Assembly (NCBI GenBank): GCA_016342325.1
Contig: JAEINR010000013.1
Span: forward strand, 1 to 64,000
DNA: 64,000 bases
From: Desulfobacterium sp.
GTDB taxonomy: Bacteria > Desulfobacterota > Desulfobacteria > Desulfobacterales > Desulfobacteraceae
Direction: 5' to 3'
Position numbers and translations under genes: made by a program. This document shows, in pieces, positions 24,844 through 33,571 of this stretch (positions are counted from its first letter, which is position 1; each line of letters starts with the position of its first letter). A model generated the notes under the pieces. That model saw only the letters and a program-made list of their open reading frames with translations, had not been told where the DNA came from and ran no database searches.

Positions 24844-26027
24844 TGGAGCGGTCGATCATTCACCTCAATGTGGCGGATTTTGCCGTTGCCGTGGAGCAGA
24901 CCCGGAATCCCGGGCTCAAGGGAGCGCCCGTGATCATCGCTCCCACCGGTGCCCCCAGGGCCGTTGTCTACGATATGAGCGAGGAGGCGTTCCAGGAGGG
25001 GGTTCAAAAGGGCATGCCCCTTGGAAGGGCCTTTCGACTCAGTCCCAGGGCCACCCTTCTTCCCCCCTGCCCAAATCTGTATGAACGGGCCATGAAGGCC
25101 TTGATCTCCAAAACCCTTGCCTACTCGCCCCGGATTGAGTCGGGGAAAAGGGACGGCCATCTCTTCATCGATGCCACCGGTACCAGTCGGATGTTTGGGC
25201 CTGCCGTGGATGTTGCCTGGCGCTTGAACAGGGAGATGAAAACAAGCTTAGGCCTCGATCCCGTGTGGTCTGTGGCCACCAACAAGCTTGTGGCAAAGGT
25301 GGCCACCCGCCTTGCAAAGCCCTTTGGGGAGTATATCGTGGGACCGGGTGAGGAAGAGGCGTTTCTTTCACCCCTGCCCCTTGAGATCATTCCCGGGCTT
25401 GGACGTGAGGACCTTTTGCGGCTCAGGGAGTTCAACCTCTCCAGGGTATTTGAGCTCAGATCCCTTGATTTGGCCCAGCTTGAAACCGCCTTTGGCAAAA
25501 GGGCAGGGGCGATCTATGATGGGATCCGGGGGAAGGATGTCGCCCCTGTATCCAGGGCTGCCGAGGAAAGAGAGTGCCTTGGGGTTGACCATGAATTTTC
25601 CGAAGACACCAACAATGGGGCCTGCCTGAAACAGGGGATGCACCTTGTGGTGGCATCCCTGTGCCAAAAGCTCCGGCGTATGGGGGTTCACTGCGCCACC
25701 CTGACCCTGGTGCTCACCTATTCCGACGGCATCCGGCGGTATGCAAGGATGGGGCTCAAACCTGCCACGGCAAGCGACTTTACCATGTTTCGCCAGTGCC
25801 TTCCCCTTCTTTACAAGGCCTGGAACCGGCGGATACGCATCCGTCATCTAAGGCTTGTGTGTGACCGTGCCGTGCCCCCCGACCCCCAACTGGACCTGTT
25901 TGATGACGATACCGGAAAGAAGAAGGAGGAGCGTCTCATTAATGCCATGGAGCGGATCAGGGACCGGTTTGGTCCTTCCGCTGTGGCACCGGGACTTGCC
26001 TTTTATAGTGCCGGTCAAATGACGTGA
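24843..26027 (+). CDS. imuB: ImuB-like catalytically inactive Y-family polymerase
   Basis: 394 residues aligned with the DinB/UmuC fold (HLNVADFAVAVE at the N-terminus; SVATNKLVAKVATRLAKP fingers region at 143-160; LEIIPGLGREDLLRLRE helix-hairpin-helix; little-finger domain after 240). The three catalytic acids are gone: the first Asp is N9, and the SLDEAFLD motif has become RDGHLFID. That loss is the mark of ImuB, which scaffolds DnaE2. A consensus beta-clamp motif, QLDLF, is at residues 349-353. It is coupled to the DUF72 gene, and dnaE2 follows about 140 bases downstream. A divergent DinB is the alternative, but the missing acids argue against activity. Confidence 0.85.
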   Translation: MERSIIHLNVADFAVAVEQTRNPGLKGAPVIIAPTGAPRAVVYDMSEEAFQEGVQKGMPLGRAFRLSPRATLLPPCPNLYERAMKALISKTLAYSPRIESGKRDGHLFIDATGTSRMFGPAVDVAWRLNREMKTSLGLDPVWSVATNKLVAKVATRLAKPFGEYIVGPGEEEAFLSPLPLEIIPGLGREDLLRLREFNLSRVFELRSLDLAQLETAFGKRAGAIYDGIRGKDVAPVSRAAEERECLGVDHEFSEDTNNGACLKQGMHLVVASLCQKLRRMGVHCATLTLVLTYSDGIRRYARMGLKPATASDFTMFRQCLPLLYKAWNRRIRIRHLRLVCDRAVPPDPQLDLFDDDTGKKKEERLINAMERIRDRFGPSAVAPGLAFYSAGQMT

Positions 26028-26167
26028 TACCCACCCACCATTATTAATACGTAGCGGTATCAATGGGTCTGACCAGAGCTATAATCCCCGGTGTGGATGT
26101 TTGCACCTGAATTGTTATCTGATGAAAATAAAAAATGAGCGCAATTCATGTGCGAGGCGCAATACCC

Positions 26168-29164
26168 ATGATCCCCTTGAATGTAAGATCCCACTATTCC
26201 CTCATGTGGGGCACCTCTTCTGTGCCGGAGTTGTGTGCGAAAGCAAAGCAGCTCGGCTATCAACGGCTTGCCCTGACAGACACGGACAACCTCTACGGCA
26301 TGTGGCCGTTTATCAACGCTTGCAAAAAGGAGGGGATAGCGCCTGTTATCGGCGTTGAACTCACCGATCCCGGAAAACCCCAACGGGCGGTCTGCCTTGT
26401 GAAGGACAGCATGGGGTACGCCAACCTCTGCCGTCTCATCACCCAGCGCCACACCCATCCGGGGTTTGATCTGAAAGCCGATCTTCCCGGGTTTGCCCAG
26501 GGCCTTGTGGTGTTGACTAAGGATCCCGACCATCTGGAAGCCTGGTACGGAAAAGGGGTGGATGTTGCGGCCCACCTGCCACGGCAGCCCCTTCATCAGG
26601 GCCATGATTTGTGCCAAAAGGCTGCAAGGTGCGGGGTGCCCCGGGTGGCCACCCCGGGAAGCTTTTTCCTGGATTCCAGCCATTTTAAACGCCACCGGAT
26701 GCTCAGGGCCATTGGCCAGCGAACGTCATTGTCACGGCTGTCCCCCCTGGCGCTTGCCCCGGAAAACGCCTTTGTGGCAACCCCAGCCGAGTATGGCCAA
26801 CGGTTTGCCGTTGATCCGGTGGCGATCCGAAATTCCCGGATGATCGCTGAAAAACTGATGTTTACTGGCCCCGGGTTTGGCACGGTCATGCCCCCCCTTG
26901 AGACCCAAGGATCGGAGACGGCCCGGGAGCGCCTGACCCGGAAAACCCTTGAAGGGGCGAACAAACGATACGGTTCATCCCTTTCTTTCCGGGTGCGCCA
27001 ACGCATTCGGTATGAGCTTGGCATCATTGCTGAGAAAAATTTTTGCGAATATTTTCTGGTGGTCCAGGAGATCGTCAGCACAAGTCCGAGGACCTGTGGC
27101 CGGGGGTCGGGAGCCGCCTCCATCGTTGCCTACTGCCTGGGCATTACCAATGTTTGTCCCATCAAGCACAACCTTTATTTTGAGCGTTTCCTCAACCCGG
27201 GCAGAAAAGATGCCCCGGATATTGACATCGATTTTGCCTGGGACGAACGAGACCATGTCCTTGACACGGTGCTGGAACGGTTCAAGGGCCGTAGTGCCAT
27301 GGTGGCAAGCCACATCCTGTTCCAGCCGAGGATGGCGGTAAGGGAGGTGGCCCGGGTATTTGGGCTTCCCGACCGGGAAATAGGAAGGGTGACAAAGGGG
27401 TTGCCCTGGTACTGGAGAACCGAAGAGGCAGGTTCCGATCTTCTTGCCGAAATCAAGGAGCGGCCGGAGTTCAGACATGTGGACTTCCCGGAACCCTGGC
27501 CTGAAATTTTAGCGTATGCCCGGGCACTTACCGGCACCCCCCGGCATCTTTCCGTGCATCCCGGGGGGGTGGTGATCACCCCTGATCCCATTGATACCTA
27601 TGTGCCCCTCCAGACAGCCCCCAAGGGCGTGCCCCTGATCCAGTGGGAAAAGGAGGGGGCCGAGCAGGCAGGCCTTGTCAAGATCGATCTTCTGGGTAAC
27701 CGAAGCCTTGGGGTCATTCGGGATACCGTTACTGCCGTTGAAGTCAACACGGGCGGGTTCCACGGGTTGGACAGGGATCCGGAGGACGATGTGCCAACCC
27801 AGGAGACCGTGGCCCGGGGGGACACCATGGGGTGCTTCTACATTGAGAGCCCTGCCATGCGCCTGCTTCAGAAACGGGCTGGAAAAGGGGACTTCCACCA
27901 TGTGGTGATCCATTCCTCCATCATCCGGCCGGCGGCAAACGAGTTCATACGGGACTATGTGAAGCGGCTCCACACTGGGCGATGGGAGCCGATCCACCCG
28001 TTGCTGGCCGATGTCCTGAACGACACCTACGGCATCATGGTCTACCAGGAGGATGTCTCCAGGGTGGCCGTGGCCATGGCCGGGTTTTCCCATATCGAGG
28101 CCGACGCCCTGAGAAAGATTCTCTCGAAAAAAGAGAAGGAACAGGTGCTTAACGACTACCACCGTAAGTTTGAACAGGGGGCAAGGGATCGGGGGGTGGG
28201 GGTGGCAGACGTAAAAAAGGTGTGGGAGATGATCACAAGCTTCAGCGGATACTCCTTTTGTAAGCCCCACAGTGCCTCCTATGCCAGGGTTTCCTTCCAG
28301 GCAGCCTATCTCAAGACCCACCATCCCGCAGAGTTCATGGCCGCTGTGATCTCCAACCAGGGTGGATTCTACTCGGTCTTTGCCTATGTGTCCGAGGCAA
28401 AACGACTGGGGGTGAGGGTGGTTGCCCCCCATGTCAACCACAGCGCCATTGCCTGGAGAGGACGGGAGAGTACCCTCCGGGTGGGGTTCATGGCTGTGAA
28501 GACCCTTGGGGGTAATACCATGGAGACCATTGTTCGGGAGCAAACGCGGAAAAAGTTCACCGCCATGGCGGATTTTTTGAACCGGGTGGCTCCCAGGGAG
28601 AACGAGGCAAGGGCGTTGATCCTGGCCGGTGCCCTGGATGGTATCGAAGGCGGCATGGCGCGTTCCTCCCTGTTATGGGAAGTGGCTTGCTTCCAGCGGA
28701 ATAGAGAGAAAGGGTGTGAACCCTCCCTGTTCGGGGAGACGGCCCCGGGGGCAAAACGGCCGGAACTTCCCCCGGACGATCCCCTTACCCTGTTGAGGCA
28801 GGAGTATTCAATGCTCGGGTTCCTATGCAGCTGCCATCCCATGGTCCTGTTCAACCAGGCCCTCAAGGGAGTGAACACGGTCAAGGCAGGCGCCCTTGAA
28901 CAATGGGTCAACCAGCGGGTCACCGTTGCAGGCTGGTTGATTACCGGCAAGGTAGTCAGGACAAAGCATGGGGACCCCATGGAATTCCTCACTTTTGAAG
29001 ATGAGACCGCCACCATGGAAACCACGTTTTTTCCCAGGGTCTACGATCGATTCTGTCATCTTCTGGACCAGGGGCGCCCCTATCTTCTCTTTGGCATCGT
29101 CCAGAGTGATCTTGGGGCGGTCACCCTGTCCGTGGAGCATGTTAGGAAGCTCCCCCCAGTGTGA
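26168..29164 (+). CDS. dnaE2: Error-prone DNA polymerase III alpha subunit, DnaE2 type
   Basis: 998 residues from the ATG at 26168. A further in-frame ATG at 26135 would add 11 residues that do not look like the family. The N-terminal PHP domain begins LNVRSHYSLMWGT with LALTDTDNLYG; the canonical metal-binding His residues (HSxYS, TDHxxLYG) are partly replaced, so proofreading is unlikely. The polymerase active site is intact: two Asp in PDIDIDF (353 and 355) and the third in KIDLLGNRSLGVI. The helix-hairpin-helix and OB domains follow (VAGWLITGKVVRT). It acts in mutagenic lesion bypass with the ImuB-like protein. Confidence 0.92.
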   Translation: MIPLNVRSHYSLMWGTSSVPELCAKAKQLGYQRLALTDTDNLYGMWPFINACKKEGIAPVIGVELTDPGKPQRAVCLVKDSMGYANLCRLITQRHTHPGFDLKADLPGFAQGLVVLTKDPDHLEAWYGKGVDVAAHLPRQPLHQGHDLCQKAARCGVPRVATPGSFFLDSSHFKRHRMLRAIGQRTSLSRLSPLALAPENAFVATPAEYGQRFAVDPVAIRNSRMIAEKLMFTGPGFGTVMPPLETQGSETARERLTRKTLEGANKRYGSSLSFRVRQRIRYELGIIAEKNFCEYFLVVQEIVSTSPRTCGRGSGAASIVAYCLGITNVCPIKHNLYFERFLNPGRKDAPDIDIDFAWDERDHVLDTVLERFKGRSAMVASHILFQPRMAVREVARVFGLPDREIGRVTKGLPWYWRTEEAGSDLLAEIKERPEFRHVDFPEPWPEILAYARALTGTPRHLSVHPGGVVITPDPIDTYVPLQTAPKGVPLIQWEKEGAEQAGLVKIDLLGNRSLGVIRDTVTAVEVNTGGFHGLDRDPEDDVPTQETVARGDTMGCFYIESPAMRLLQKRAGKGDFHHVVIHSSIIRPAANEFIRDYVKRLHTGRWEPIHPLLADVLNDTYGIMVYQEDVSRVAVAMAGFSHIEADALRKILSKKEKEQVLNDYHRKFEQGARDRGVGVADVKKVWEMITSFSGYSFCKPHSASYARVSFQAAYLKTHHPAEFMAAVISNQGGFYSVFAYVSEAKRLGVRVVAPHVNHSAIAWRGRESTLRVGFMAVKTLGGNTMETIVREQTRKKFTAMADFLNRVAPRENEARALILAGALDGIEGGMARSSLLWEVACFQRNREKGCEPSLFGETAPGAKRPELPPDDPLTLLRQEYSMLGFLCSCHPMVLFNQALKGVNTVKAGALEQWVNQRVTVAGWLITGKVVRTKHGDPMEFLTFEDETATMETTFFPRVYDRFCHLLDQGRPYLLFGIVQSDLGAVTLSVEHVRKLPPV

Positions 29165-29181
29165 AACTTTACGCTGTGATC

Positions 29182-30177
29182 TTAAAGGGGATTCCCTTCC
29201 GGGAACAGGGCTTTCTCAACATGGACGGGCTTAGGGATCAGGCCCTGTTCCAGCATGATGGCTTCGGTCTGTTTCCATCCCTTGACATCGATGGTGCCAA
29301 CCCTTGCACCGTCCCCGGGAAGGACCAGGGTGCGGGTGGCGTCAAGCTGTTTTTGGCGAAGATCCCCGGGGGTGTCCCGGTTGTATTTTTGGAGCACGGC
29401 CAGGGCCTTGTTACGGTTTTCCGGCATGAGCGAGGCTTCCCAGCCAGAAACGAGGGCCTTGGCAAATGCCCGGACCAATTGGGGATTGCGTTCCAGGGTC
29501 TTTTGTGACGTGACAACGGAGTTGGCCACAAAGGTGATGCCATGGTCGGCAGGGTTGAAGAATTGTACCGCTTCACCCGCCCGGCCCAGTTTATCGGCCA
29601 GCATGATCCCCTGGGCGTTCTTGTAGCAGGGCCAGACGTCCACCCGGTCCTGGTAAAAGGGGGTGTAGTCGTAGCGGACGCTGAACAGGGTGACATCTTT
29701 TTCCGTAAGGCCTGCCCGGGCCATGAGGGTGCGCATGATGGTCTCGTCGTTGCCCCCGAAGGTGACGCCCAGGATCCGGCCCTTGAGGTCGGACGGGGTG
29801 TTGATGGCAGGCTTTACCCCCCGGTATATCCACTGGAGGGGATTGACCTGGAAGAGCTGGGCAATGACCACCACCGGGGCCCCCTTTGCCCGGGCCCGGA
29901 TCACCTGGTCGGCCGAGGCCACGCCAAAGGTCGCATGTCCCAGTTCCAGTTCCCGGATGGCGTCCCGCTCGGGACCGCCCGCCTTGACGTTGACCGTAAG
30001 GCCGGCCCGTTGGAAAAAACCGTGGTCCAGGGCGTAGAGGTCTCCCACCACGCTGGTGTTGAACAGCCACTTGAGCCGGTAGTTGAGGGTCTCCTTGCAG
30101 TTGGCTGCCTGCCCGGTAAAGGATACAAGGAGCAGGGCGACAATGATAATTGGGGCCAGTCGGTTAGAGGTCTTCAT
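29182..30177 (-). CDS. ABC transporter substrate-binding protein, NMT1/THI5-like
   Basis: 331 residues. The signal peptide is IIIVALLLVSFTGQAANC, where the Cys could be a lipobox. The body is of the NMT1/SsuA type: YRLKWLFNTSVVGDLYALDHGFF, VKAGGPERDAIRELELGHATFGVASAD, LKGRILGVTFGGNDE. Relatives bind thiamine pyrimidines, taurine, sulfonates or nitrate. RYDYTPFYQDRVDVWPCY resembles hydroxymethylpyrimidine binders, but the ligand is undecided. The start at 30177 overlaps the permease end by 14 bases; the long open frame upstream is a shadow of the permease gene. Confidence 0.88.
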   Translation of the reverse strand: MKTSNRLAPIIIVALLLVSFTGQAANCKETLNYRLKWLFNTSVVGDLYALDHGFFQRAGLTVNVKAGGPERDAIRELELGHATFGVASADQVIRARAKGAPVVVIAQLFQVNPLQWIYRGVKPAINTPSDLKGRILGVTFGGNDETIMRTLMARAGLTEKDVTLFSVRYDYTPFYQDRVDVWPCYKNAQGIMLADKLGRAGEAVQFFNPADHGITFVANSVVTSQKTLERNPQLVRAFAKALVSGWEASLMPENRNKALAVLQKYNRDTPGDLRQKQLDATRTLVLPGDGARVGTIDVKGWKQTEAIMLEQGLIPKPVHVEKALFPEGNPL

Positions 30178-30937
30178 TTTCGACTCCTTTGGGAAGAATC
30201 CAACCGGAGGTGAGGCGCTTGCCCACACCTTCGAGGATCTCCTGGTAGATGGATAAAAACAGTCCGATGAGAAACAGGGCCGTGAGGATCCTTGAAAGAT
30301 CGCTCTGGTAGAGGGCGATGCGGATGCTGTGGCCGATACCTTGGTTGGCGGCGATGAATTCGGCAACAATGGTGCCGGCCATGGCCAGGGTAGAGCTGCC
30401 GGCAATTACCGTGGTGAGTTTGGCCATGTTTTCAAAGGCCCGGATCTTCACTTCCAGCTGCCACCGCATGCGGCCAGTGGCGATGTAAAAATGTTCCATG
30501 TCGGTGATCGGTTCGGCCATGATGCCGATGACCGACAGGAGTAGGGGAAAGTAGCAGATCATGGCGGCGATGAGGAGCCGTGAAATGAATCCGTCCCCCA
30601 GCAGGATGAAGATGATGGGCGCCACGGCAACGATGGGGTAGGCCTGGATATTGTAGGCTGCCGCCTTGATCAGGGTGCCGGCCCAGGTGCTCTTGCGGGC
30701 GGTGATGCCAACGAAAAAGGCCATGAAGATGGAGATGCACTGACCGATCACCGCCACCATCAGGGTGTTGAGGGTGTCAAAAAAATAGTCTTGGGCAACG
30801 GCCTGGCTGGTTGTGATGATCTCCCCGGGACCGGGAATCACGTAGTCGGACAGGCCAAGTCCGTATTTTACCCCCATGAGCATCAACAGGCCCAGGGCGA
30901 AGATGAGGAAAAATTGAAGAATTCGTCTACCCAGCAT
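30164..30937 (-). CDS. ABC transporter permease, SsuC/ThiX-like
   Basis: 257 residues with six predicted membrane helices and the binding-protein-dependent inner-membrane motif region FENMAKLTTVIAGSSTLAMAGTIVAEFIAANQGIG, equivalent to the EAA loop and following helix. It overlaps both neighbours (ATPase by 11 bases, binding protein by 14), so the three form one coupled operon on the minus strand. Confidence 0.9.
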   Translation of the reverse strand: MLGRRILQFFLIFALGLLMLMGVKYGLGLSDYVIPGPGEIITTSQAVAQDYFFDTLNTLMVAVIGQCISIFMAFFVGITARKSTWAGTLIKAAAYNIQAYPIVAVAPIIFILLGDGFISRLLIAAMICYFPLLLSVIGIMAEPITDMEHFYIATGRMRWQLEVKIRAFENMAKLTTVIAGSSTLAMAGTIVAEFIAANQGIGHSIRIALYQSDLSRILTALFLIGLFLSIYQEILEGVGKRLTSGWILPKGVENEDL

Positions 30938-31619
30938 TCATGATCTCCAAGAGGACGGCGTCCAGTTCGTCCCGTCCCGGCTGATTTGTTTTTCGGGTGT
31001 TAAGGCCGGTAAAGGTGATGGCCTGGGGGGATTTCCCGATGCCCCGAAAGAGAAAAATCCGGTCGCAGAACCGGGCCACCTCGATGAGGTTGTGGGAGAT
31101 GTAAAGAAAGTAGCGGTCCGGAAAGAGCGCCTTTATCTCAAGGAGGATGGTCTCCTTGGAGCGCTCGTCCACGTTGGCAAGGCTTTCGTCCATGATCATG
31201 AGCTGGAAATCCTGCAACAGGTAGCGAAGCAGGTTGATTCGGTTCTGCTGGCCCAGGGAGAGCTGGGAAAAGGTCTGCCCCATGACGGGAACAAGGCCGA
31301 ATACCTCAACCAGATGCGCCCGCAGATCCTCCCTGCCTTCAGGGGTGATGCGGTCAAGGTGCCTTTCTATGGGGGCCCAGCCCGGCAGGCGCTCCTGGTT
31401 GTAAGTGTACAGTACGGTTTTGATCTCCCCCCGGTCAAGCTCGCCCTTGAAGCCGTTGATCTCTCCTGCGATGACCCGGGCAAGGGAGGTTTTGCCCACG
31501 CCCGAGGGGCCGAAAAGGGAGTGAAACCCGGGCCTGTCCAGGCAAAAGGATAGATCCCTGAAGACCCATTCGTCACTCCGGGGGTAGCGATATTCAAGAT
31601 GTTGACATGTCAGTCCCAC
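30927..31619 (-). CDS. ABC transporter ATP-binding protein of the NMT1-type importer
   Basis: About 230 residues. Walker A is FGPSGVGKTSLAR, the signature is QLSLGQQNR, and Walker B is LMIMDESLANVD with Ser in place of the usual Pro. The H-loop is YISHNL. The start is uncertain: a GTG at 31619 preceded by GAGG is preferred over a TTG at 31631. No thiamine-pyrophosphate riboswitch or other leader was recognised upstream, leaving the substrate open. Confidence 0.88.
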   Translation of the reverse strand: MGLTCQHLEYRYPRSDEWVFRDLSFCLDRPGFHSLFGPSGVGKTSLARVIAGEINGFKGELDRGEIKTVLYTYNQERLPGWAPIERHLDRITPEGREDLRAHLVEVFGLVPVMGQTFSQLSLGQQNRINLLRYLLQDFQLMIMDESLANVDERSKETILLEIKALFPDRYFLYISHNLIEVARFCDRIFLFRGIGKSPQAITFTGLNTRKTNQPGRDELDAVLLEIMNAG

Positions 31620-31756
31620 GTATAACCTCAATCACTCATTTCTTTTGGTTCATATTTAGCTCGTTCTTAACACATGGGAGAAAAAATTTCCAAGGGTAAA
31701 CGTATTGTTTGGGGGCAGTGAGATGGGGGCAGGCTATCTTTGGTTGGGATAAAAAG

Positions 31757-31798
31757 GGGCCAGGCTTTTCTTGTTGCCAAGAATAGCCTGACCTCGTT
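31757..31798 (-). terminator. Terminator hairpin of the DUF4178-PspA operon
   Basis: Two 16-base arms at 31758-31773 and 31778-31793 (14 of 16 complementary, 4-base loop) include AGGCT/AGCCT and CTTG/CAAG. On the minus strand the hairpin runs into CCCTTTTTATC. The GGCCAGGCT arm also resembles the start of repeat family B, so the terminator may derive from one. Confidence 0.75.
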
Positions 31799-31806
31799 TT
31801 TAGTAT

Positions 31807-32349
31807 TTAGGCATTGGGCAGGATGCTGGAAAACTGGTACTCTTCGGCCTTATGGCCGATACTTATCTCGTAATCGGTCTCTCCCCACTGTTCGATGGTG
31901 AGGTAAAACTTCCCTGAGTCGTCAGCATAGTCCCACTTGAACACCTCCCGGCCGGGGGCATCGTCCTTAAAGAACAGGGCCCCTCCGGACTCGTCCAGGA
32001 AAAAGTCCTTTCCTTCAAAGGTGATGGTGTCCGGCGGATTGTCGGATTCGGTGATCCCCTTTCGCACCTGGGCGTCAAGGCTTTGGAACGACTGTTTCCG
32101 GCTGATGGACCAGTAATCCTCATCATCGGGCTCAAGCTCCAGGAAGAGGGTTTCGTCATGGCTTTCCAGCTGCCACTCATGGGTGAGGTCTCCCTCGCCC
32201 CAGTCGTAGCGGTTGGTTGAGACCACCTGCCAGGTCTTGAGGTCATAGTCCACATAATACCCGGTCTTCATCGTCTTGAGGGTGAGGCCGGAAATCGGGT
32301 CAACCGGGTCCGGCCCCGATTTTTTTTTGAAAAAATCAAATAATCCCAT
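31807..32349 (-). CDS. DUF4178 domain protein
   Basis: 180 residues. A short basic N-terminus (FDFFKKKSG) leads into a beta-rich DUF4178-type domain: LKTMKTGYYVDYDLKTWQVV, WQLESHDETLFLELEPDDEDYW and KWDYADDSGKFYLTIEQWGETDYEIS. It is cytoplasmic with no membrane segment. It is the last gene of the YbjN-PspA-DUF4178 run, 14 bases after pspA, and ends at a strong terminator. DUF4178 and related DUF2491 proteins occur with PspA homologues in envelope-stress modules; the role is unknown. Confidence 0.8.
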   Translation of the reverse strand: MGLFDFFKKKSGPDPVDPISGLTLKTMKTGYYVDYDLKTWQVVSTNRYDWGEGDLTHEWQLESHDETLFLELEPDDEDYWSISRKQSFQSLDAQVRKGITESDNPPDTITFEGKDFFLDESGGALFFKDDAPGREVFKWDYADDSGKFYLTIEQWGETDYEISIGHKAEEYQFSSILPNA

Positions 32350-32363
32350 ATTTTCTCAGGAGA

Positions 32364-33065
32364 TCAGGAGATCCCCATCCTCTTCTTAAGGTCCAGAAGG
32401 TCGGCCGATGCACTGCCTGAAGAACTGCCCAGGGCGGCATCGATTTCGCTGTCAACGCCTGTTTCGGCCGCTGCCACCTCGCCATAGGCCTGGGCAAGGG
32501 ATTCATCCTCCTCGACCTTTGCCTTCATTTTCTCCAGCATGGAAATGGTGGAGGAGCTGTCGATCCTGGCAAGCTGGGCATTGATCTTCTTGGTGGAATG
32601 GGCGGTCCTGGCCCTGGCCTTGAGGGTGATGAGGTCGTTCTCATAGGAGGTGACGGTGGATTTGAGTTTGCTCACCTTGCCCTGGAGATCGGCGGCCCGC
32701 GTCTCATGGCCGGTGGCTTCACCTGCCAGGCGCTCTGCGTCCTTTGCACACTCCTCTTTTCGGTTCAGGGCTTCGGTGGCAAGGCGTTCCGCATCTGCCG
32801 GGTCCATCTGGCCGCCCTGCATTTTCTGGAGCAGCAGCATGGCCTTTCGCTCATAATCCTGGGCAAGGTTTTTTTTCTTGTCTGCTTCTTTCCGGGTCCT
32901 GATGCCGATGCCCTTGACTTCTGCAAGGCTTGTCATGGCAGCGGTAAGGTCTGTTTTTAGATCCCGGATTCCCTGCTCGGTCATCTTGATGGGGTCTTCC
33001 ATTTTATCTATGACGGAGTGGGCCTGGGATTCACCCACCTTAAAAAGTCTCTTGAAAAATGACAT
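32364..33065 (-). CDS. pspA: PspA/IM30 family membrane-stress protein
   Basis: 233 residues, almost entirely helical coiled coil as expected for the ESCRT-III-like PspA/Vipp1 family: MSFFKRLFKVGESQAHSVID amphipathic start, DPIKMTEQGIRDLKTDL, KADKKKNLAQDYERKA-like repeats. The C-terminal tail is short and Ser/Gly-rich, ending LLDLKKRMGIS. The family binds stressed inner membrane and limits proton leakage. It lies between a YbjN-like protein and DUF4178, with gaps of 17 and 14 bases. There is no pspF or sigma-54 promoter in view, so control differs from the E. coli system. Confidence 0.88.
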   Translation of the reverse strand: MSFFKRLFKVGESQAHSVIDKMEDPIKMTEQGIRDLKTDLTAAMTSLAEVKGIGIRTRKEADKKKNLAQDYERKAMLLLQKMQGGQMDPADAERLATEALNRKEECAKDAERLAGEATGHETRAADLQGKVSKLKSTVTSYENDLITLKARARTAHSTKKINAQLARIDSSSTISMLEKMKAKVEEDESLAQAYGEVAAAETGVDSEIDAALGSSSGSASADLLDLKKRMGIS

Positions 33066-33082
33066 TGTTGCTTCTCCTTATC

Positions 33083-33472
33083 TTAAACGTATTCCAGAAG
33101 TTCTGAACCATATTCCGACAGGGCAAGGGTCAGGGCGTGTATTGAGCCCTCGAGTTCGTTTCTGTCAAGGTTTTCAAGCTGCAGGGTATCCCTGAAGATG
33201 ATGTAGGTCTCGGTTTCATCCACCACAAAGGCGCCGTGGACAAGCTCCCTGTTGAGCTGGAGCAGTCGTTTGTAGAGGGTTACCGTTTTTTCCGGAACCT
33301 TCATGATCACCTGTTCCAGGACAACGATGGGGGCTTCACAGTCGATCACCAGATTTTTGATGCCGTTTTCCTCATCTTCGACAATGACAAGCTCTTCTGC
33401 TTCGTCTTCGCTGACGATGGAGATCTCCATGTCGATCAGAAATCCTTTGACAAGGGTGAATTTATCTTCCAT
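33083..33472 (-). CDS. YbjN-like small protein of the PspA operon
   Basis: 129 acidic residues with a type III-chaperone/YbjN-like alpha-beta pattern (FLIDMEISIVSEDEAEELVIV, IKNLVIDCEAPIVVLEQVIMKVP, LLQLNRELVHGAFVVDE, then IIFRDTLQLENLD). No enzyme motif. It is the first gene of the PspA operon. By position and length it may correspond to YjfI (DUF2170) of the E. coli yjf PspA-like cluster; that equivalence is a guess. Confidence 0.75.
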   Translation of the reverse strand: MEDKFTLVKGFLIDMEISIVSEDEAEELVIVEDEENGIKNLVIDCEAPIVVLEQVIMKVPEKTVTLYKRLLQLNRELVHGAFVVDETETYIIFRDTLQLENLDRNELEGSIHALTLALSEYGSELLEYV

Positions 33473-33503
33473 TTAGGTTCTCCTTTATTTTAGGTTCTTA
33501 TGG

Positions 33504-33566
33504 CTGATTTTCGTGTCATTTTGGCACAATAATCAGAAACATGCTTTGGTTCCGGCTTGCCCAGGT
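33504..33566 (-). repeat. Dispersed repeat family A, copy 4
   Basis: On the minus strand it begins ACCTGGGCAAGCCGGAACC and carries CTGATTATT and GAAAATCAG arms (7 of 9 complementary). It sits between the potassium channel gene and the YbjN-PspA operon. Confidence 0.88.
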
Positions 33567-33571
33567 CAGGT

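Noticed and set aside
27509-28543. 344-codon open frame on the minus strand
   Set aside because: Antisense to dnaE2, whose catalytic motifs are intact; no recognisable domains.
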